64,000 bases of DNA, from contig NW_004450566.1 of the NCBI RefSeq assembly GCF_000321225.1, positions 3,094,219 to 3,158,218 on the forward strand, given 5' to 3'. Of this stretch, positions 31,261-42,875 are shown piece by piece. The notes under the pieces are model-generated. The model saw nothing but the letters and a program-made list of their open reading frames with translations. It was not told the DNA's origin and did no database searches. The first letter of the stretch is position 1. Each line of letters begins with the position of its first letter. A program made the translations under genes and the position numbers. The stretch is from Odobenus rosmarus divergens (Eukaryota; Chordata; Mammalia; Carnivora; Odobenidae).

Positions 31261-33240
31261 TTTTGGTTTTTATTGATGATAAGCTTTTATATTGTGTCAA
31301 TACATTATATTTTCTCTGCGTTATAATTTACAGCCCTTGAGGCATATGTGGTTTTAGTTTGCTGAGTTTGCTGAATTGTCAGTGATTTTTACGGATTAGA
31401 TTATTTATTTCCTTATTCTTGATTCTGCTTTCTAAGCTGTTAACTAAATCTGTCCTTCTCATTGTCATGTTCTTCGCTAATTAAAGATACAATAGGTGTT
31501 TTTCCAGTCCTTAGGCATGTCAGTTATGAGTAACCTAGAACAAGGAGGAAAAGCTTTTGGCTTGAACTGAGTCCCAGGAGCGTACAGCTAAAATCCAAGC
31601 TGCTTTTATGCTTTACAACCTCTTTCCCTCCTTCCCCAACTTCCTTCTCCACTCTTCTTTTTCTCCCTAAAATAATGTTGTTTAACCTTTCCTTGTCTAA
31701 GTTATATGGCTCCACCAAAAATCATTTTGGAAAATAATACAGAGTATGGAGAAAACCTCCTAATTTTTTTTTTCCCCTTGAGAAAACACCAGACTGTATT
31801 TTTTTGAAGAGACTCTCTGTGCCTGGAAGCAAATACTAAGACATAGTCTCTTTTCTACAGTCAGTGTTGCCCAACAGGTTTTTCTGGCCTGTAGAGACAA
31901 TGATGATGATGGTGGTACCACTATTTACTATACTCTTGTCATGCACAACCTAATTTAATCCTATTTCCATTTATGCTGGGTAGTTGGATCATCACCATGT
32001 CTTCCTGGGGTCTCCTCTGCCATGCAGAAAAACCAAAGCCTTCATTTTAGAATCTTTCTGTAGGTTCCTAGTTGACCTAGACTGGTAAGAAGCATTTTCA
32101 TTTGACTAGGAAGGCAGAAGCAAGGAGAAGCCATTATTCTCTGAAAGCAGTTTCAGCCAGAAGCTGTGCAGATGAGACATGGACACCGGTTTCCTGCCTG
32201 GCTCCTGAGAACCCCCCTTTCCCTGCTGTAGACAGAGAGTCAGCAGGAGTTTCCATATATGTGCAGGAGCTAGCAGGTCAGCTCAGGAGAAACCCTTAGC
32301 AGTGCTCCAGGCTGAGATCATCAGGGGGGCTTCCCTGACCTTTCCTCCCGGACTCTTCTCATGGTTGGGTAATTCTCTCATCCTTTGGATTAAACCCTTC
32401 ATGCTTAGAACACATAAAATGCCTTCTAGTTTTCCAGTAAACCGTGCCTGGCAAAATAAATTCTTTAAGTTTGGTTGATATTCTTATTCTTCAGTTAAGA
32501 AAACAGGTTTAGTGAGTCCTCTAACTTAACAAGTACACAGAACTACTAAGTGAAGGAAGGAAATGAGTTCAGAAGTCTGTCTTTGGGTTTATACAGATCA
32601 CGTGGGTGTGGCTTATAGGGGCTTCCTGTGCGCAGTTTCAGCAACGCTGCCCTCTCTGTCCCTTCATGGTCCTGTGGCTGCCCTGCCCCCAGTACCCATG
32701 TCAGCCACCACTGCTCTGTCATATGAGCCCCATTTTACTCTCAGGGTCCTGCCTTGGCCCCGAATTTGGGGAGTGAGGAGTATCTCTTTCTAATGCATGC
32801 TAAGGATAAGAAACTTGTGTCCTTTTTTCTGCCACCCTCCCCTCCCCCAAAGGTTTTACAGGGTTGTGAGGATTCCACCTGTCTGCTTTTGTTCCGAGAA
32901 AACACAGGATTGATAATGAGCTCAAACCTGATGATTCGTGGTGGGGGGCAGGGTGATGAGTTTCATTTCTGCCATCAACCAGATTTTCCCGGTTTCAGAC
33001 ATTCCTTGCCTTTGTATTTAGTATATAGATTTTATCTTACAGTTGTTGTGTTCTTTCCTTTTAAATAAAGGGTCAAATTTGAGGTCAGTTTGTGTTTCTT
33101 ATTTTACTGTGTCTCTTCTGACTTTTTTCGTTCTCTTTTATGCCTTTTTACTAAAGTTCATTGACCTTCTAATCTGATAAGGTAGAGAGATTTTTCACAT
33201 TTACATTGGGATAACGACCCTAAAATCTAAAGATGCTGGT
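31261..33240. other. Mostly unassigned sequence
   Basis: A weak antisense MIR-like piece may lie near 31915-31990 (tgatggtggtaccactattt, then acctaatttaatcctatttc). 32560-32800 is less AT-rich and carries overlapping short frames without recognisable products. Nothing else seen. Confidence 0.4.
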
Positions 33241-33299
33241 CTGGAATTTCATCTTGTGACCTGTGTTACTAATTATTCAGGGTAAAGAGTCTGCATATT

Positions 33300-33760
33300 T
33301 ACAGTGAGCAGTTTAACTCTGGCATAAATCTGGCATCGTTTGTTAATTTTAGAAGTCAAACATCAAAGTTATCCAATTTTTCTTGTCAAAGATTTAAATT
33401 ATATGACAGTTAGCTGAAAATTAATTGCTAAATATATCAGTAACTTCATTTTTCTTAAAAGATAAGTGATTCATGAAAAAAATGTGGAATAGGGTTTCAG
33501 TACGTCTTGCTTTATTTCATGGGGATTTCCAATTAAATGCATGCTTTTGCTATCAATTATCATGGGAAGATAAGTTAAATCCACTCAATTAAACAATCAC
33601 TTGTGAAGTTTCTGGGTCTAATTTTGACCCATCTTAATGTTAATTTAGCCTCTTTTCAAAGGGAAGTAAATGATTCACCTAAAGATTTCTGTTCATTAGT
33701 ACTAATTAGTGAATCCATTTGACTATGTCAAGAAGAGATAAGAGATAATTTGAAGAGGAA
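33300..33760. promoter_or_regulatory. TAAT-core-rich unique stretch, possible conserved noncoding element
   Basis: At least eight TAAT/ATTA cores occur here, including gaaaattaattgc, ccaattaaatgcatgc, actcaattaaacaatc, ttaatgttaattta and gtactaattagtg. No repeat hallmarks were seen. Such homeodomain-type sites are common in vertebrate enhancers, but AT-rich DNA yields them often by chance, so this is only a suggestion. Confidence 0.2.
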
Positions 33761-34099
33761 AAGCAATACCTTTTGATGGACTATGATAATCATTAATTTA
33801 TCTCTATTCACTTTATATTGCCATAGAAAGATACAAATGCTTTTGCCTATTGGCCTCTTTAAAATTCTGTTGTTACACCTGCGACTGTAGCAAGTTGTAT
33901 ATGGATTATAAAGAAATACTACACTCAGTTTCATTACATGGACCTCCTGACTTTTTTAGTCAGCAGATTTCAGATATTTTCTATCATCTCACCTTGTTTA
34001 TTCCCTCATTCCAGACTCTTACTGAGTCTCTGTTGTAGGTACTAAGTATACCCTAGCCACCAGTCAGTCAACCAGTCAGTACGTACCTACACACCTGTA

Positions 34100-34460
34100 C
34101 AAATACATAAACACTAAATATGGTTCTCGACATCAGAAACTCAGAGTGAAGGCTGGGACAAACATGTAAAGTAATAAATTATAATGAAACTAGAAAATTT
34201 TGGAAAAGAAATATGAATAAATTAGGTTATCACAGAAGAGGAGTTGACAAAATTGGCTTTAATTGTCTAGGGAAGCCACACCTGAAGGCTGATATATTGG
34301 CTGGGACCTAAGCCATATGAGCAGTTCTTCAGGCAAAAAGTGGGTTGGAGTGTGGGTTGAGAATAAAGAATCACAAAGGAAGGAACAGTATAAATACTCT
34401 GGGTTCAAGAATATTAAGAAGAATAAAGTAGTCATTACTTTCATATTTAATATTTGTAGT
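34100..34460 (+). repeat. Ancient LINE (L2/L3-like) remnant, tentative
   Basis: The sequence of phrases tcagaaactcagagtgaagg, taggttatcacagaagagga and gaagccacacctgaaggctg, then gagcagttcttcaggcaaaa, follows an ancient repeat. Its consensus describes 'ggaagtgacatttgagctgag' and then 'agcattccaggca'. Strongly diverged. Confidence 0.4.
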
Positions 34461-34974
34461 CAGATTTAATTTAAATACCCATTTTATATCTCCTCTCTTA
34501 CATTAGGCTTCCCATAATTGTTTATCATGTGCTTGATGACACATGAATATAGCTTCAACATCTTCTTAGTTGTTACATAATTGGAAATTATTTTAAGCTA
34601 AAGTAAATAAGGAATATATTAAGAGCTTAGTATTCTTATAATTACCATGGGTTAAATTTGGGGATAATAACCTCTCCAAAGAGACCTTACAAATGATGCT
34701 TTCGAAGAGTTAGCAAGAGCATTAAAACAAACAAAAAAACAAACTTGCTCAGGATGATTCTAAAAGTTAGTAGTCCTAAAAAAACAACAACATCCTTAAA
34801 GATAAGGCAAGAAGTTTGGTTGGGGCGGGGGATGTATCACTTCAGAAAGGAGTGTGTATTAGTGAAGTCTTCAGGTGCCTTTCTCTGCTCTAACACCACT
34901 CTTCCTGAAACATGAAATCTCTGTGGCTTAATGGGGTGAGGTCACTTCCTTATCAAACAATAGACCCATGAGGA

Positions 34975-35120
34975 CTTGGAATATGTAAGTTCTGGTACTA
35001 ATTCTGGCACTTGCTAGCAATGTGGTCATGGACGATAAACTTCTTGGAAGTGCTACAGTTTCCCTATGTCTGCATGAGGTTTTCCCATTGTGAAAAAGAA
35101 ATATATAGGAAAGAGGTCTC
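34975..35120 (+). repeat. MIR-like remnant
   Basis: gttctggtactaattctggc, acttgctagcaatgtggtca and the following degraded part fit forward MIR ('tctggctctgccacttactagctgtgtgacc'). Confidence 0.55.
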
Positions 35121-37470
35121 TAAATTACAAAGTAGTTTGTCAACTCCCTGGGCATTGCCAGATATTCCTAACTCAAGAGTATGCATAATGTGGAAGGCAC
35201 CATTTCGGGGTAGATGAAGGAACCACATGATGCATGGAGTCATTTAGACAATGCCAGAGCAGGGCCAAGATGCCTATCCAAAGTCTCTTCAGGATTCTTT
35301 CTGCTACATGTTGTTTTTCTGTGAGTTTGTGTTGGAGAAATGGACTTGCAATATTGCTGGGTTGGCAGTTTTGCCACTAAAAATGACCACTTAGGAAAAA
35401 CGTATTTGTGGCCCATCTGCTCTCATTGTGGGAGCTGTAAATGTAGGAGATACATTACTTTCATTAATCTGTGCCTAAGAGTTCATTTCTTTAAAAATTC
35501 TTAGAAGGATCTGTCATTTTATTCTTAATACTATACTAATTCATACTAATGACTTGAGAATTCCCAAGAGGTGACTAAATTGTGCAAATGAGTAGCAATG
35601 AACATTAAAAGGCAACATTATAAAATCAGCAATGTGGAATCCCGAGATGTACTTTATTTATTTTGACAAGGGCAGTTTACTTTCGGTAACTCATAAAAAA
35701 GTACTGCTGTAGAATAGTAAATGTACTAAAGTTGTTTTATTAAAGTAATAAAGCCTGAATGGGAGTCCTCACTGAAGCCCACCACCATTAAATTTTTACT
35801 AAATACTGAGTTAAAGATGCCAGGTTATTGTATTTTTTATTTTCTGTGTAAAATTCAGTTTAAAATTGTGAAGTTTCCAGAAAACACGACTTTGTTGGCT
35901 CCTCTTCTTTTCCATACTTGTCTTTGGAATGAAAACATTTTACTAATTACCTGAACACTTCCAAGCTTTCATTTTCATATTGCTTAGAATACTTCATTAG
36001 TTAAGACTGAGATCATGACCAAGTTCACAGAAAAGCTCAACATTGAGAGTATGTGCTTTACCCTCACTGATAGCACTTTTGCAAACACAAAGCAGAGGCA
36101 TAAGAAACAGTGGGGTCAATGGGTGGATTCAAGGAGGCACCCCTATACCATATACAGTCTAGCCACTGAGCTCTTCCTGGTTGGTTTTGCCTAATCATGG
36201 AGTTCATGTCCATTCACTCAGTCTTCCTGTGGTCATATTTCTCAAAGTTTGAAATGATACATTTTGTCTCTTCTGGGTGTTCTCTGGACCCACCCATGAT
36301 ACACAGAGATCTTTAACACATGGTGTTAATCATAAGAAGCTTGATAAATTTTATTAATCATGGCTAAGAAGAAGGAAAACGGTATTTTTTACTTGGTTTG
36401 TAAATGTTTGTCTTCCTGTAAATTCTGGTATAAGGTAAAGCTAGGGATTCATAGGGAGAAGGGAAGAGGCAGTTGTGGTACCTGGGAGAAAGACATGGGA
36501 TCAACCTTGTTGCTTATGTTTTTAATAAAGCACCATACAGATGAGTTTGAAAGGCTTAGTAAAACCCATTGCCTCATCTGGAAAAGTAACCCAAAGTGCT
36601 ACTGACTGGCTATTGTGTCCTTTACTCTAGATAATCAATAGCTCTTTTCATAAAGAGTGTGGAACCTGAAGCTTTACATAAATGATTTCTGTACTGTATT
36701 CATTCACTCCAGTTTTGCTTAAAGTCATGTTAAGCTGAATTCTGTTCTATCATTCTTTATTGAGTGAAAATCCAGTTTGTATAAATAGGATTATTGTTAG
36801 TTATTCAAAACTCCTCATAGGCTATAACCCATACAAAACAAATAAAAATAGCAAGTCTGTGGTATATTTTCTCCTTTTATTCCGTTTTCTTTGTTGGCAT
36901 GGTATGTAATGAAATAGTGTGAATAGTAATATATAGTTTTTGTGAGGTACTTGTTTTAATAACACTTTATTTAACCTATTCTTAATAAATGCATTTGTTT
37001 ATCAACTGCTAGCTGTAGTTCACCAGGTTACAAAAAAACAAATTTCTAACATAAAAGTATAACAAGAAAGCATGAAATGCAGCGAAATTATATTGTTACT
37101 GTATTTTTCCTCTAGTTCTTGCTCCTCTTTGGCCTCATTATGTATTATGAATTCAAAAGTGGTGGTAAATTGGTGGTTTGTGAATTTTACAGAATGCAGA
37201 GAAAAAACTGCAACCTCATTTTTAGAGTATGAAATAATAGAGTGTGGCCAAGTTTAAAAATGCTCAAATCCATGTTAGAACAAAGTTCCAAGGTCAGCTT
37301 AGGGTTAAAATATTTCGGACGAGTGACAGGGTCTGGAGCATTCTTGCAGATAGTGGATTTTAGGTATTTCACAGGCTTAGACTTGTCTGAAATACTTCAA
37401 TGTGAGTCAGAATTTTCCCTCTGCAAATGTCCTATTTCAAGTTTCCCACCCCTTACTGTCATAGAGTATA
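35121..37470. other. Stretch with no assigned feature
   Basis: No recognisable gene or young repeat. Short frames of 60-80 codons occur (for example 36360-36605) without identifiable products or splice contexts. Confidence 0.45.
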
Positions 37471-37474
37471 CAAT

Positions 37475-37650
37475 CCAAGAGTTCTGAATTCAAATTTTTT
37501 GAATTAATAATTAATCGTTTATGACTTATGTGACTTTGGATATATTAATTAACCTTTTGAGCCTCAGTTTCCATGTTACTTTGGTGGAATTAAAATTTAC
37601 TCCTTTTTCTTGAAAATGTAGTGAGGATTATATGGTATAATGCAGGTGTT
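37475..37650 (+). repeat. MIR remnant
   Basis: gttctgaattcaaatttttt, cttatgtgactttggatata, ttaaccttttgagcctcagt, ttccatgttactttggtgga and tagtgaggattatatggtat are in MIR order (end of left part, core 'gcctcagtttcctcatctg', then 'gaggattaaatgag'). Confidence 0.75.
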
Positions 37651-38547
37651 ATTTTAAACTTAGATGTGGCCATGTTTTAAGTGTTTTAAAAGTCCACATA
37701 TTGAAGGGAAAATGTACTGTTGATTCACCCATCCTTTACCCAAATAATCAACCACCTAGATAGAGTCTATATTGTAGTCAGATAGTATAGTAGATTTGAG
37801 AGAAATCTGGTCTGTCCCAGTGACTGCTTTAGTGAAGCATGGTGGTTACTAGAGAAGATGTGTAAACAACCTATTTTAATACAGTGATACAGGTGCTATG
37901 TGAAATACATATGAAATGCCAATGTGGCCACAGGAAGAAGAAAATGTCTGCTGAAGTATAAACAAGCAATACAGAATCTGGAAGGATGGTTCTTAAATTG
38001 AACCTAGAATGATAAGAGGAATAAATAAGGGGAACAAAGAGCTGTGGTATCCTAGACATTCCTTACAAAAAAAGTCAAATGCTACTAACAGCTAAAATTG
38101 CATGGAGCTTGGAGAATGGTGAGCAATATCCACATGGCCAAAAGAAATCTGTTGCACAGGAATAGCTTTAAAAATGTACAATTTTCAATATTTCTGTTTT
38201 TAACAAGATTTAAATAAACAACAAAGCAATAAACTTCTCTCAAACTTTTAACCTGGTCTAATTTTTAGCTGGTATGAAGTTGTTTATTCTTTCTGCTTAT
38301 GAGGAATTGAACTAAGATAGACACAAACTTCTACAATTATTTTCTCTTGTTTTATGTGAATAAAAATTATAATACTTGTAACTCTGGGTGGGAATGGTGT
38401 TTTAAGGAAATATTTAGTGAATACACTTTCTCTTTGGCTATGGCGATAAAAGACATGTTGGCAGAAGGTATGGTTTTTATCTCTGATCATAAGCTTTACA
38501 AAATAAACTATTTTCTTTTATTAGAATTTTCACAAAAGAATTTATAT
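37651..38547. other. Stretch with no assigned feature
   Basis: AT-rich, no recognised element before the SINE cluster. Confidence 0.5.
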
Positions 38548-38560
38548 AAACCTTGCTTTT

Positions 38561-38757
38561 GTTTTTATTTTTTTAGAGAGCACACACATGCACACATAGG
38601 CATGCGAGTAGAGAGGGGTTGGGCAGAAGGAGAGGAGAGAGAGAGACAATCTTAAGCAGGCTCCAAGCTCAGTGCGGGGCTGATCTTGATCCTGAGATCA
38701 TGACCTGAGCTGAAATCAAGAGTCATCAATTAACTGAAAAAGCCACACAGGTGCCCC
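38561..38757 (-). mobile_element. Can-SINE, antisense, older subfamily
   Basis: Tail tttttattttttta, then a CA-containing GA block, caatcttaagcaggctccaa, gatcatgacctgagctgaaa and a diverged head ending gccacacaggtgcccc. Target-like text aaaccttgctttt (38548-38560) precedes it and aaacttgtgtttt (38761-38773) follows. Confidence 0.9.
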
Positions 38758-38773
38758 TCCAAACTTGTGTTTT

Positions 38774-38968
38774 TTTGTTTGTTTGTTTGTTTGTTTTTTT
38801 AATATTTTATTTCTTTATTCATGAGAGGCAGAGAGGGAGGCAGAGACAGAGGGAGAAGCAGGCTCCCTGTGGAGGAGGGAGCCCAATGCGGGGCTCGATC
38901 CCAGGACCCTGGGATCACAACTTAAGCCAAAGGCAGATGCTTACCTGACTGAGCACCCAGGTGCCCCT
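38774..38968 (-). mobile_element. Can-SINE, antisense, abutting another
   Basis: A (TTTG)n tail at 38774-38798, then aatattttatttctttattc, atgagaggcagagagggagg (the caniform-wide 'catgaataaa' type in antisense), caggaccctgggatcacaac and a head ending gagcacccaggtgcccc. Downstream text aaccttgttttt at 38970-38981 is more like 38549-38560 than like the spacer between the two SINEs. Confidence 0.92.
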
Positions 38969-39090
38969 CAACCTTGTTTTTTAATTAAAAAAAAATTATA
39001 TCCTGTATTCCACACTGAGGTGATAAGTTCTGTAATAATAAATGCTGTCTAAAGTGTTAAGTACTTTCCTGTTTTATCATTATTATTTTT

Positions 39091-39282
39091 TTTTTTAAGA
39101 TTTTATTTATTTATTTGAGAGAGAGAGAATGAGAGATAGAGAGCATGAAAGGGAAGAGGGTCAGAGGGAGAAGCAGACTCCCCGCCGAGCAGGGAGCCCG
39201 ATGCGGGACTCGATCCTGGGACTCCAGGATCATGACCTGAGCCGAAGGCAGTCGCCTAACCAACTGAGCCATCCAGGCACCC
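39091..39282 (-). mobile_element. Can-SINE, antisense, young
   Basis: Poly-T/ATTT tail, GAGA block, cagactccccgccgagcagg and a near-intact head cagtcgcctaaccaactgag. The target-site duplication tatcattatt (39075-39084 and 39283-39292) is perfect. Third antisense Can-SINE within 750 bp. Confidence 0.95.
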
Positions 39283-39292
39283 TATCATTATT

Positions 39293-39749
39293 TTTTTTAA
39301 TGCCAGAGCATGTGTTCTAGTTAAAATTTTACTAAGGCTGTAATTCAATAAACAACAAACAAGACCACGTGAATCGTATCATTGTTTTATGTGTATGTGA
39401 GAGAGAGGAAGTATTTTCTCTCACTAACATGCTTTTAAATAAAAGATCAAACTCCTTTTCATAAAAATATTCAACTAACCATTTTTCTTTAAAAAGTATA
39501 CAACCCAAATTCTAATCCTCTGTGTTGAAAAGTTAGAATTGAATAATGCAGTGTGCAATATTGGACTACTATCTAAAATTACAGATGTGTTGTACTGCTG
39601 ATTCTGAGTAAACCCAGGACAAATTATTCAACTTTTAAATTTTCTAATTATTCTTTGAAATAAGTTTTAACTTGCATATATCAAGGTACATTATACAGAG
39701 CAATTATATGGACTCTGTTCAGAGAGACGAAGCTAAACCAAGCTCGTAT
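39293..39749. other. Stretch with no assigned feature
   Basis: AT-rich, nothing recognised. Confidence 0.5.
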
Positions 39750-39893
39750 TAAAGCCCAGGAACCAGCATCACCATCCAGAGGGTGTGTTGGAAATGCAGA
39801 ACCACAGGCACCATCCCCAAACTACTTAATCAAATTCAGCTTTTTAACAAGATCCCCAGGTGATTCATTGTACATTAAAGTTTAAGAAGCTCT
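39750..39893 (+). repeat. MER5-type hAT DNA transposon remnant
   Basis: ccaggaaccagcatcaccat, gtgtgttggaaatgcagaac, caggcaccatccccaaacta, tcaaattcagctttttaaca, agatccccaggtgattcatt and taaagtttaagaagctct follow MER5A from one end to the other. About 140 bp, non-autonomous and dead. Confidence 0.8.
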
Positions 39894-40494
39894 ATTGTAA
39901 CTGCACTCTTATTAATAAAAAATAATGTGAAGTAGATAGTTAAAACTCCTGATGAAATGCAAAGGCCTTTCACCTGTCTATTACTGATACACCAAAGTTT
40001 CAAAGAACTAGGGCAATCCTTTGGTACATGAAACAACTTATAAAATCTATGATGGCAGACTAATATTCTGAGATACTAAACTATTTCTATTTTTTCACTA
40101 TTTTGCTTGTATATTTTCTCCTTTTCCATCACTCCTCTTGAAACAGTAAATAGATACTGCGTTCAGTTGCCTTAAGGAAGCAATGTGATGTGGTACAAAA
40201 CAGAAATTGTGATTGATCATGGTTTTCCAAAGGCAAAGCCCTTAGACCAGAGGTCTCAAAATCATGATCTTCAGGTTAAAAGCATAGCACAGATATTTTC
40301 TTTCTTGGTGAAGTGCTTGTTTATTTTAGTTTTTAATGTAGAAGTATGTAGTAAGGGGACTCCTTTTTGCCTGCCTCCATTGCCAGGAAGAAGGTTGGGA
40401 AGTCCTTAAAAGGCCAATGTTGAACTTCCTTACTAAACTAGTGGATGCACCCAAAATGAAGATTAAGTTACTAAAAAAAAATCAATTCCTGGTG

Positions 40495-40785
40495 CGTAAT
40501 ATAGCACTTACTATGTGCCAGGAATTGTTCTAAGTAGGCCTCATGGAGGGAGTGAGCCACACAAATGTCTGGGGAAAAGTGATCTCGGTGGAGGAAACTG
40601 CCACTGTGTACCTCCAACATGGCGGCATGCCCGTCCTGTGCTGGCCAAGTAGTCTTGTGTGTCTAGACCAGAGTAAGCCAAGAAGAAAGCAAAAGAAGAC
40701 TAGGTCAGAGAAGTGACAAGGACCTTCCTTGGTTTAGGGCCTGGAAGGCCATTGTAAGGGCACTGAAGAACCATGTCTTTCACAC
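40495..40785 (+). repeat. Ancient LINE (L2/L3-like) remnant with an MIR-like start, tentative
   Basis: The first 55 bp (agcacttactatgtgccagg, aattgttctaagtag) read like antisense MIR or the shared tail of ancient SINE/LINEs. After that, gcctggaaggccattgtaag and cagagaagtgacaagg have the wording of an old LINE. A YY1-like motif aacatggcggc occurs at 40618-40628. Confidence 0.4.
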
Positions 40786-40839
40786 TAAGTAAAGCAGACA
40801 TTTCATCTCTTCTCTTCGATCTTCATCGTGTTTGTTCCT

Positions 40840-41145
40840 TACACCATTTAATTCTTAGCCCTGAGTTCTTCTCTGCAGAAAAATTTTCTCTGATGACCCA
40901 GTCCAATTTCCTTCCCATCATAATCTCTAACCACTTACCTTGATTTGAATTTTTTATGTTTATTGCTAACTAAAATTGTTTTATGTGTTTACTTTTCATC
41001 TGCCTCTTTTGTGTATAGATTTCATTTGTTCGAATGAAAAAACCAGCACGACATGGCTTTTGTCTTGTTCATTTCTGCATTTCCCAGGCCTAGAACAGTG
41101 TCTGGCTTATAATAAACACTTAATATTTGCTAAATAGATTATTGT
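40840..41145 (+). repeat. L2 LINE 3' end
   Basis: ttcatctgcctcttttgtgt, then ttcatttctgcatttcccag, gcctagaacagtgtctggct and tataataaacacttaatatt are the L2 3' end in order, ending in an ATTTGCTAAATAG tail. The upstream part (cttagccctgagttcttctc to caatttccttcccatcataa) is consistent. Confidence 0.75.
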
Positions 41146-41324
41146 ATCTAGATGGCAAATAATGAGTGTATATCTATATTTTATTCAAGAATGTTGGACT
41201 GCTGAGAACCAGCCTTGGAAGGCTAAGAAAATTGGGCTTATGCAAGTTTGGAGTTTGTTTGTAGAAGAAGAGCAGTCCGTAGGATTGTGAAGCTGTTTTA
41301 AAGAGAATGATAGAATGATTAACC

Positions 41325-41370
41325 TTGTGCCTTAGTCACGTTCTCCAGAGAAACAGACAATAGGAAATTT

Positions 41371-41405
<35 letters not shown>

Positions 41406-41840
41406 GCTCATATTATCTCCCCCTACACAGAGAAAGAGAAAGAGATATGTATGTTTGAAGGATTGGCTCACATGATTATGGAGTTTGAATACAAGCTGGA
41501 ACCAGAAAAATGAATAATGCAGTTCCAGTCTGAGTCAAAAGGCCCGAGAGCCAGGATCACCTGTCAGGAAAAGACCAGTGTTCCAGCTCACCAGTCAGGC
41601 TAAGAGACTGAATTCTCCCTTTTGACACCTTTTTTTTTTTTTTTTTTTTAATGTTCAGACCCTCAGTGAATTGAATGATGCCTACCGACATTGGAGAGGG
41701 CCATATGCTTTTTTAGTCTATTGATGCCGATACTAATATCATTAGGAAACACCCTCATAGATATACCCAGAAGTAACGTTAAGCCAAATATAGGAGCACC
41801 CCCTGCCCTGGTCATTGGCACATAAAATTCTCCATCAGAG
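41325..41840 (+). repeat. Old interspersed repeat with internal (CA)n and poly-T, family unresolved
   Basis: Landmarks are gttctccagagaaacagaca and gattggctcacatgattatg, then cagtctgagtcaaaaggccc, gaaacaccctcatagatata, ggtcattggcacataaaatt. They follow one common mammalian repeat, probably a LINE-1 3' UTR of middle age. A (CA)n tract (about 41371-41401) and a run of about 22 T (41631-41651) have grown inside it. Confidence 0.6.
41371..41402. repeat. (CA)n microsatellite
   Basis: About 15 uninterrupted CA units, the longest clean dinucleotide run in the window, so likely polymorphic. Confidence 0.95.
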
Positions 41841-42479
41841 CATGAAAATTAAACTAGCTAGGAAAGCAAGTGAAGATAAGAGCATGGTGATATAGATAGT
41901 GAAATTTGCAGTTTTGAGGTCAAAGCATTGACTGTAGAAATACTACTGGAGGAAGAGAACATGGTGCCTTAGTGGTGCTGTTTAAGAGAGTGAGAAATTA
42001 AAAAATCAAAGGCAGCCCAGTTATTGGTAAATGTAGTATTTGGGCTTGTATGGCTGAGGATGCAAACTTTTGGAGATGATAAGTTCAAAGGTCCAAAAGC
42101 TTAGGGTGTTCTATGAGTCATTCCGATGCTGAGGTTACCAAATAGTCGTGATGGAGAGGAAGTTAGTGAGTCGTGCCTGAGTTCCATATGAATGGGTGGG
42201 CTGTGATCGTGTCAAAGGCTGTTGGTGCACGGCCTTAATTTATATCTTCAACATTATTCTTGTTAACTGTAATGACACTCTAAGTGATCTCTCTGCCTTT
42301 TGTCTTTTTCTCCCTCCAGTCTGTCTTTGCCACCACAGATTGTTTTAGCTATCTAAAATTTAGCTGTGATAGACCAGCCAGCAATCTTCTTTGGAAATTC
42401 CTTTAAGTCTTCCTATCTCTAAAATGGGTCTTTTAAATTAAGTAATTAATTTTGTCTTTCAAAGATCTTCCCAATATGG
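41841..42479. other. Stretch with no assigned feature
   Basis: No recognised element. Wording at 41870-42130 (gaggaagagaacatggtgcc, gtgatggagaggaagttagt) may belong to an ancient LINE but is too weak to call. Confidence 0.4.
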
Positions 42480-42875
42480 CCTTGCCTTCTTCAGCATCTT
42501 GTCAGGCAGTTTCACCCAAGTCACGTTACGTGGAAGTGATAATGACCTGCTGTTACATGCTCTTGCACACAAGATTTTCTCTGCTTTGAATGCACTTATT
42601 TTTTTATGATATTTCTGCCCAGTAAACTCTAATTTTTAAGAGGTTAGTGATTTCCTCTTCTGTGAAGACTTCTTTGTTGTCTGTAGAGGTAATTTCTCCA
42701 TTCTCTAGTCTACTTTTGTACCTCATTTATTTTTCACTTATTTTATTTATCATGCATACTGTCGTAATTTGTCTTTCTCCCCAGTAAGACAGTAATCTTG
42801 AGGGTGTTTTAGTCTACTGTTGATACATTTTATGCCCTCAATAAAAAATTCTTCACTGAATCAATCAGTGAATGA
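42480..42875 (+). repeat. L2 LINE remnant
   Basis: cttgccttcttcagcatctt, agttagtgatttcctctt-like text, ctgtgaagacttctttgttg, tctttctccccagtaagaca, gtaatcttgagggtg and ccctcaataaaaaattcttc are in L2 3'-end order. Confidence 0.7.
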
